Assembly (NCBI GenBank): GCA_030685235.1
Contig: MU839130.1
Span: 186,001 to 250,000 of the forward strand
Length of the DNA stretch: 64,000 nt
Origin: Copromyces sp. CBS 386.78
Lineage: Eukaryota > Ascomycota > Sordariomycetes > Sordariales > Sordariaceae
Reading direction: 5' to 3'
In this document: positions 56,870-64,000 of the stretch, in pieces
How the letters are laid out: every line of letters starts with the position of its first letter
Position numbering within the stretch: position 1 is the first letter of the stretch
The notes under the pieces: generated by a model
What the model was told of the DNA's origin: nothing
Databases searched by the model: none
The model's input: the letters and a program-made list of their open reading frames with translations, nothing else
Translations under genes and position numbers: made by a program

Positions 56870-59800
56870 CCGTTCACAACGGTTGAATAGTTGAGAAATG
56901 CTGATTGGGAATGGGTATTACTACGTCCAATTCACATCTTTCCTTGTTCTACTTTCCCCATTTTCATTTCTTCAGTTTCATGAACATAGTTTGCTCACTG
57001 AACCATGTGGTGTTCTTAAGGTGCCAACAAACCATGGTCGGTTCTTTCCTTAACCCCAAAATCGCTTGTTTAATCCCCAACCTTTTTACGGAAGCTGGCT
57101 ACCATGAGATGTCGTTATGATTACACAACGGAAATCAGAAAAGCGGAAAGCAAGTACACACAAACAACTCCTCAGGAATGGAGTATGATCTCTTAGAATG
57201 GGGGCTCAGGGCGATTTACTAGATACCTTACCTAGACTGGCACACTTTCTTATGATGTCTCCTTTTCTCCATATGTCGACCTCATCTATTCAACGCGGGC
57301 GTCGCGAATACGATTTGGTGCGTGGAGGTGATGTGGTGGAGGATACCCGATTCTCTTTATTTTGTCTTCCTCTCTTTGGTTTTCTTGGCTTCTGATTGAC
57401 CATTCGGAATTCTTAACTTTCTATACTCTCCTTCGTCCCCTTTATACACCGGACTTTTCCCGCACACTTTACCCTCTTTGATGCTTCTTGTCGTAGGTTC
57501 ATGTTGATCTTTTCTGCAGCTCTAGATGGGCGAAATGATACCCCAAATACAAGCCGATGACCATAATATCCAGAAGATTGCCCATCAACATAACTGCGAG
57601 ACGGTTGGAAGTAATAACGTAAGGCATGTGTGCCTTGCTAAGCCCGGTCGGCCTTCGGTTTGGTTTGCGTTACGGACCCCTAGATTTTCGGCCTGACATT
57701 GCTGACAGGGGGCGGAGGGACCACATATGCACGGTTGCCGGTGCGACCGGGTGGAGGTAAACAAACAAACAAAACGAATGGAGTGACGTATGCGCAACAA
57801 TTGTTCCACCTGGAAACAAATTTTCTTTTCAAATTCTCTTACGATTCATGAAAATCCTCTCCATAATCGTTACTGTACCTTTCATGACCCGATAGACGCA
57901 AGTATTGTAATCCTCCACTTTTGTCCGCGGTAGAATGACAAACCGAAGTCTTGCGCATTTGTTTACTGGAAAGTAAAGGTATTCTAATTTTGTACAAAAC
58001 GCTTGTCGGGCCTGCGGACCCTCTTACGGCCTCTGGTGCCACCTGGCTGGCAGGGGTTTAAAGTGCTTGCATGACAGTTCAACACACGACAGCTGGAATG
58101 GGATGATGGCGCTCGGGCGCACCTGTGCAATGGAAAGTCAGATGATGGCATTGCATCCTCAGATTTGTGACCAGCAAGTGCGTCGCAGACATCCACTTAA
58201 GCCATCACTTTTTCGACATCTTTATATGTACAATGGGCACTATTTGAGACCATCTACGACATTAAAAATGACAGCAAGGGAGCAAAAAGGATCCGAGGCC
58301 GACCGAAGGAAGGAAGGTGCAACACATGCTCGCCAGGCACGGCTAGTGTCTGATTGGCAAGCTGCACGCTATAGAGAGGGCCTATAACGTGATAGGATGA
58401 GAGGGCCAGGAATATGTACCTCTAGTAGGTAGGTAAGGCAGCAAGCAAGTTGTTAACACCTTCCTGTTAAGCAACAGCTCTTCACCGCCCGCGCAGTTCT
58501 CAGTCACGATGTGTGGAAAAAGTCAGGTCATGGATTATGAGAAAACATTGCCTACCACTCCAATGACGGCCGTACGTTTCGGAGTGGTTCTATGGCATCC
58601 ACACATTGAAAATCGGCAACCACCGACGGAGGTGCTCGGAGACGGGAGGGGGACGAGCGAGACCGACTCCACTGGCTCCGATCAAGTTCGTCCCGAAATT
58701 TACAACTGTATGAACGTTTGGCCGAGCATTGAACCTGAATTCGACTCAGGCAGCCCTGCGGCATTACTGCGCTGCGGGACTTCTGTCAGGTCTGAACGAC
58801 ACCATGGCTGACCTGGAATAGTTCCCTTCTTAATAATGCTCACGCAAAGTGTTCTTACTTACATGTCATAAACGCGGGGCAGGCTGTCAGGCAATCAAGG
58901 CAACGGCGGGAATAGAGTACGTGAATGTACAGCGAGAAGATACAATCTGTGTCGTCCGAGCTTTTTTTACTTGACATTGACTCACATCGTCCCTCGAAAA
59001 GATAACGACAAAATGGGCAGCATTCCTGTTGAGACATCGACACCATTTCCAAGGTATTTGCCAGGGATGACGGGTACTTGGACAACTCCAATGATATAAT
59101 ACTATCCGAGCAAACTAAACGATGCCAAAAAAGGAACACGATCATCGTCGGTCGGCGTCGCCCTGAACCCGGACCGTTCCTGACTTGTCGGCAACGGGTG
59201 CAAGACATGCAGACTTAGTACGGCTGGCTGGCTAGGTCTGTCCCCTTGTGCCTTGTGCAGGAGATGGCAGGTGTCATCTTGACTGAACACCTAAAGGTAC
59301 CTCCAAGCACAGCTCATGGAAGTAGGTAATTCTTTGCATCTTTGGGCCAATTTCAGTTTCCTGCCGCCTATCCATTTCTCCCAATCTCCTTGATCTTGAC
59401 GTTGAATGCGGTGATTGTATTTTCCGGCGGAATATAAATCATCTGTACCTGTTAGATGGACATGTCGTAGCACGGGGAAGCCCCTAATGAGCGGAGAGGG
59501 ACAGCGGGGGTCGAGACCTGTGCCACCACCGACCGAAGTGCGCTTGCAAAGCATCTGTCTTTTTAGCACACACCTCAGGCCGTAATACCTGCATCATGCA
59601 GAAGGTACCGTAAGGTATGGAAACGCAAAGACAACGGGGACACGCATTCGGGTTACAAACATACACGATACCGTGACGATTATAATGGTACGGATTACAG
59701 TAACTTTTTTTGCTTTCAAATTTCTCGCAACAAGCCGTCGTCCAGCCTGATGTTTTTCAGCCCCAAAAGATACGGGAACCTTTCTTGCCTTTTCTTCCTA

Positions 59801-60409
59801 CACAATCATGACCAGCAGGCATTCCATCCCCACCTTTGCCCGAGTCCAGCTACATACCGGATCAACTTTCGTCTTCTAACGGAACCTCATGTCTTTTACT
59901 TTCCTGATCTTCTTCTTCTTCTCTTCCCTGTGTTATTAGGTGAGCCCGCTGTTTACTAGCTCCCTCCAGCTGACGCCCCTCCCTGAATTCACATCCATCC
60001 CTCATTTTCCGCTAGGACGACGTGCACTAACCAGAGGACCATCATCCGTTCCCCGTTCCCTGTAGGGTCCAAAAAAGTTCATAACGATTGTCACGGCAAC
60101 GACCGGCGAGGGAATTCCACCAGCCCCGAGTTCGAGTAATTATCGAAAAAAAGCAAACGTTCAAGACTTCAAACGTCAGCAAAGAAACAAAAAACAAGAC
60201 CGACTACCTATCGTTACCTCTGTCCAGCCTCTTCAGCTTGCCATCAGCTCCATAATCCATCCTCGGCCCTTCCTATCCATACGATACCCGAAGCAAACGA
60301 CTCAAGGACCGCGCTTCATTGTTCAGACACCAACCCACCCTTTAGCAGATTTCCACCTCGACCTCAGACCGGCATTGGAATATATGTATGGCACAAGACA
60401 GAAACTGAT
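56870..60409. other. Intergenic: Rua1_C gene 3' flank and PHD gene promoter
   Basis: About 3.5 kb without a supportable gene. Open frames are under 125 codons, without domains. From about 59950 to 60409 the plus strand becomes pyrimidine- and CAAC-rich, likely the leader of the PHD gene. Confidence 0.45.
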
Positions 60410-63140
60410 ATGAGCGGGGATCAGCTGGCTTGCAGGTTAGCCAGTTCATACCACCATTCTGTTACCCCGGATCGTCTTCCTTGAGAGACTGGCATCCCAC
60501 CCCTCCCTTCACATTTGTCCCTTTTTTTACTGACCCTTTCGTCTCCATAGCAGCTTTGGTAACCAAACCGCTCAGCCGCCAACACCTACCCGAACCCCGA
60601 TCTCCAACACCTCTCCGAGTCCCCTCTTACACACGCCCAAGACCAACAGGAACTACGCTGAAGAAACGGCGGGCTGGACTCCTGGTTTTGCCAAGGAGTA
60701 TTCCCTCTTCATCAACAACACACCAGGATACCCCAGAGAAGGAGAAGGTCCATCTGAAGAGTTTGGCTCAAGGAAACCGGCCATCACTTCGTCTGGCCAG
60801 AAGGGGTCGTTGTCAGCGGGCCGAGCTGCCGCGGGACTGACTGCTTCTGCGAGCCCCTCCTCCTCTTCAGATCCGGCACAGTTACTGCCTTCGGTAGAGC
60901 CTTTGGTTGGTCTAAGCCTGCCCCGAGAGCCATTGGTCACATCGAGCCTCAACAGTTTGCCATTCTCAAAGCAACTGCTCCACCCTGCGCAAAACACCTC
61001 GGCTCAGAAGATATCACTCGTTACCATTGATTCCGAACGAGTCCAAACAGTAACACCTCCACCTTCACGTCACAAAGGCGAGCGCAAGCTTGCCACTCGG
61101 CTTGAAGCCAGCGTTATGCAAAATGATCAGGAATTTGTTCATCAGGGATTTTTGGAGACATCCCATCAGACAGACATGGGCAGTTATGTGACCAACCAAG
61201 GCGATATGTTTAACTTCCAGCTCACCGGAACCACGACAGGCGATTTCGCCAACCAGCAACCCTTCTGGGAGACGGATCCTAGCTTGGAGGGGATGGATAT
61301 CGACTTCAATGGTGCGAGCAGCAGCTTGTTTCGACAGGAGCCGCACCCACCGTCCAGGCCCATGAACTCGCTGAACTGGGAAACTTCAACCCCGAACCAC
61401 TTTATTCCGGAGAATGTGCTGGTCAATGGCGGTCGGGTTGTGTCAGGTGGTGGAAGTGAACATGTCATGGTGTCTCAAGCGCCCATGCAGGCCCTGATGG
61501 CCTCATCAGCGGATCAATCCATGTATACTGGTACATATGCTACTGCTATCGATAACTCCTTTGGGATAATCAACAACGGCGTGGACCCGGGCCTGCTCTT
61601 CAGTCGGCCGTCGTCTGCTAGTATGGATGTCTCCCTTGACGCCGTGGCACAAGGGTCGTCGCGTGGCTCGTCGTCACGTCAGATTGCTCAGGGCGCCCAG
61701 CCGGGAAGCCAAGGTGCGTTAGTTGCAAAGGTGCCATCTCGCGGCGAGCTATGTCGCTCAGCCAGTGAAAGGGAGATGGAGCCACAAAAAAAGGACAAAG
61801 TACGAGCGACCTCTCCTGTCAAGCCCATCAGCCGTCCTGGTCTTGGGAGGAGTCTCAGTGAGAATAGAGACAAGAGGCCAGGAAGTCGAGTCATCTTGCC
61901 GGCTCTAGCACCGGCTCCACGTCCGCAGTCTCAGTTGTCCAACGATGCTGGCTTGGGCATTGGCCGCCCTGTTTTCTCACAGCCCAGTAGATCAAGTGGC
62001 AGGCTATCGCCGCTGAAGAGTAGCCATCAACGGCTGCGAAGCCTCACATCCATTCCAGAGCAGGCGGGCACGCGGACAAGGACGCAGGCAAAGTTCACCA
62101 TCGACGAGAACGGTCGAGCTCGTGTAGAGACGACGCTCGTTGTTGAGCACGACAACCCTCTGGCCGCCCGGAAGCGGACTAGTTCGCAGTCAGTAGGTGG
62201 CCGTCGCCGCTGGTGTTCGGAAGATGACGAGTCGTCATCGGACGACGAGCCGATCATCATCCCCAGCAGAAACACTTCGTTTTCTATACCGGACCCCCGC
62301 AAATCGAGGGCCGCTGTTAATTCTCTCGGCCACTCGCAGCCGAATATCAGTTTCAGTGCGCAAAGCACAACATCGTGGGGTTCGTTCCGGTCTGGCGGTG
62401 GGTTCCAGGGCCTGGACGACGAAAGCGATGAAGAGATTCTCTTAAACGAGATGACTCCGACCAGCAAGATGTCAGGCGATGCCGTCAATGAGCTCCTCAA
62501 GCTGCGAGAAGATCGGGTGAGGCAGCACAAACCTTCGCCCTCGAAGATAAGACGGCTTACGTCCAGCAGCCACAGCAATAGCACGGGGACAATCGCGAGC
62601 ATGAACTTTGCCAGCCGGTTCACAGTATCGCCCACAGCACTGACTGAGGCGAGTCTGCCGACGCCCTCGTCGTCCGATGCAACGACTAGCATCAGCCAGA
62701 GGCGCTCCGTGCGTTGTATTTGCAAAAGGCCTGATCTCGACCCAGGGAATGCCTTTATGGTTCAATGGTACGTGTATTGCCTTTTCTTATCCTGCGTGGC
62801 AGCACTGTATCGGTCCAGCAAAGCTAACGAGATGGTTTGTGAACTGCACAGCGAATCGTGTGAAATGTGGCTACACGGAAAATGCGTGAAGATTGCTTCG
62901 CAACGGGCACTACCGTCCATATATATCTGCGCATATTGTGCCAACTTGAAGACGACGACACCCCGCGTACAACGTGGCGGCGGCGGCAATGGGGTTTATA
63001 GCAGCTCATCACGAACTGCGAGACAATCGGCAGTCGTTGGGAAGGGGACACCAGGGGAAGGAACGACAATAAGACCTCGGTCAGGGTCGTCGTTGGGATC
63101 ACCACTGGCACATAAGTCGTCTTTCAAATCATTTCGTTGA
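60410..63140 (+). CDS. PHD-finger chromatin protein
   Basis: Three exons join in frame to 843 residues: 60410-60435 (MSGDQLAC plus two bases), 60551-62767 and 62852-63140. Intron 1 has TACTGAC and CCATAG at its 3' end. Intron 2 is retained by a naive open frame, but splicing it restores the finger. The PHD finger near the C-terminus reads VRCICKRPDLDPGNAFMVQ, CESCEMWLHGKCVKIASQRA and YICAYC: the full Cys4-His-Cys3 set. PHD fingers of this kind bind histone H3 tails, so a nuclear role in gene control is inferred. The N-terminal part is disordered but holds ordered-looking islands: WTPGFAKEYSLFINNTPG near residue 50 and KFTIDENGRARVETTLVV in the middle. The exact partner complex is unknown. Confidence 0.85.
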
Positions 63141-63846
63141 AGAAGCTGTTTCAACCATGTGGACTGCGACTGCGGAAGGGGAAACGGCACGATGTGCACA
63201 GAAACCTGGAAACCAGAAAAGTGGGGAATAGGAAAGGAGCGATAACACTTAGTTTTTGATTTTTTGAGGGGCAGGTAGTGCGACAGACAGCTAGCCATTC
63301 CGGAGGAGAACGAAACGAGCACGGAGCGGAAGTGTACAATGATACCCGAATTACCTGGAGTTGTGTAGAGGAACAGGATGGAGCGTATTTGTTGATGGCC
63401 ATGTATTCCAGTCTGATGTTGGGATAATGCTGAGACAGCATACAGGCTGGTGTGTCGATAACAGCTTGTTTGTTTATTCTTGTTGATGCAAAAAGGGGGG
63501 TGACACCGTGACAGAGCTCATGGGATCGGCAGTCCGAAGTCGTGTGCAAGTGCGGCGGATGTGTTTGCGGAGATGGTGTCGGGATCCGGCCTTGTCTCCA
63601 CAACTCGGGCTCCGGCTTCGCCCTCGAAAGCCGTATCCGGCCTTAAACGGAGGGACCGGACTGGGGGTAGGATTAACAGTACTAGGTAACTAGCCTCCGG
63701 ACAATCGGTCCTGGGTGAATCTCTTTTGGGAGAGGAAGCCATCCAAAGTCCAGACCTGAAGGCTGCGGTGTCGGCAGTAGCTCCGGGCCGTTCACGGGCT
63801 AGGCAGCGGGAGCTGTCATCCGGAAACCTGGAGTCCAGGCGGTTTG
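63141..63846. other. 3' flank of the PHD gene
   Basis: About 700 bases with no supportable gene. Frames on the plus strand from 63508 to 63935 are arginine- and glycine-rich and overlap a better minus-strand candidate at the right edge. Confidence 0.4.
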
Positions 63847-64000
63847 CTAACAACGGACCTGGCAACGGGAACGCGGGCCCCGATCGGAGTTTGTCTGATG
63901 CTCCAATTGTGACTCTACCAGCGGAAACTCGGTGAACTCCCCTGTCACAGTGGGCGAGCCGGTAAGGTGATTGGACCTCGGGGAAAGATTGAAAGGAGAA
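63847..64000 (-). CDS. Possible C-terminal end of a gene entering from the right
   Basis: A minus-strand frame open from the window edge to a TAG at 63849-63847 reads SPFNLSPRSNHLTGSPTVTG and continues EFTEFPLVESQLEHQ, a Ser/Pro/Thr/Glu composition like fungal disordered tails. Only 50 codons are visible. An intron or a chance frame cannot be excluded. Confidence 0.3.
   Translation of the reverse strand, partial: SPFNLSPRSNHLTGSPTVTGEFTEFPLVESQLEHQTNSDRGPRSRCQVRC

Overview
The window is nuclear DNA from a filamentous ascomycete, most likely a Sordariales fungus close to Neurospora. Genes are interrupted by short introns with GTATGT, GTAAGT or GTGAGT donors and CTRAC-type branch points. Intergenic spaces are long and carry pyrimidine-rich leaders. 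One 2.6-kb AT-rich island has almost no CpA, the mark of repeat-induced point mutation (RIP). The genus is an inference and rests partly on how severe the RIP looks. I rebuilt the exon structures by hand. Every spliced gene listed keeps one open frame with matching intron phases.

Left third (1-24 kb): an unrecognised partial gene runs off the left edge. It is followed by TDP1 (minus, nine coding exons), a PNRC/Edc1-like decapping-enhancer candidate (minus) head to head with RBX1 (plus), SPC1 (minus, three small exons), an Alr1/Mnr2-type CorA magnesium transporter (plus), TIM8 (plus), the ribosomal protein uL23 gene (minus) head to head with a Bmt2-like 25S rRNA methyltransferase (plus), then a gene-free gap and the enolase-phosphatase E1 gene of methionine salvage (minus). 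All are single-copy housekeeping functions.

Middle (24-34.6 kb): a gene desert holds the RIP-mutated relic at about 29.09-31.74 kb and an assembly gap at 32.32 kb flanked by suspicious homopolymers. It ends in the long leader of a Ran1/Ksp1-like protein kinase gene.

Right half (34.6-64 kb): the kinase (plus), a divergent CorA-family membrane protein that has lost the GMN signature (minus), ARP8 of the INO80 remodeller (minus), a low-complexity fungal protein (plus), a 6.7-kb gene-poor stretch with a second assembly gap, a Rua1_C zinc-domain regulator (plus), a PHD-finger protein (plus), and possibly the end of another gene at the right edge. Two short inverted-repeat elements look like MITEs. 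One is a 126-bp hairpin 8 bp past the stop codon of the divergent CorA-like gene. The other is a 402-bp element with 26-bp perfect terminal inverted repeats and a TAA target duplication.

There is no gene cluster, CRISPR array, rRNA or convincing tRNA. I see no obviously new multi-gene system. The most unusual signals are the two inverted-repeat elements, the in-frame UAG in the left-edge gene, the possible alternative N-terminus of TDP1 and the coding fossils inside the RIP relic.
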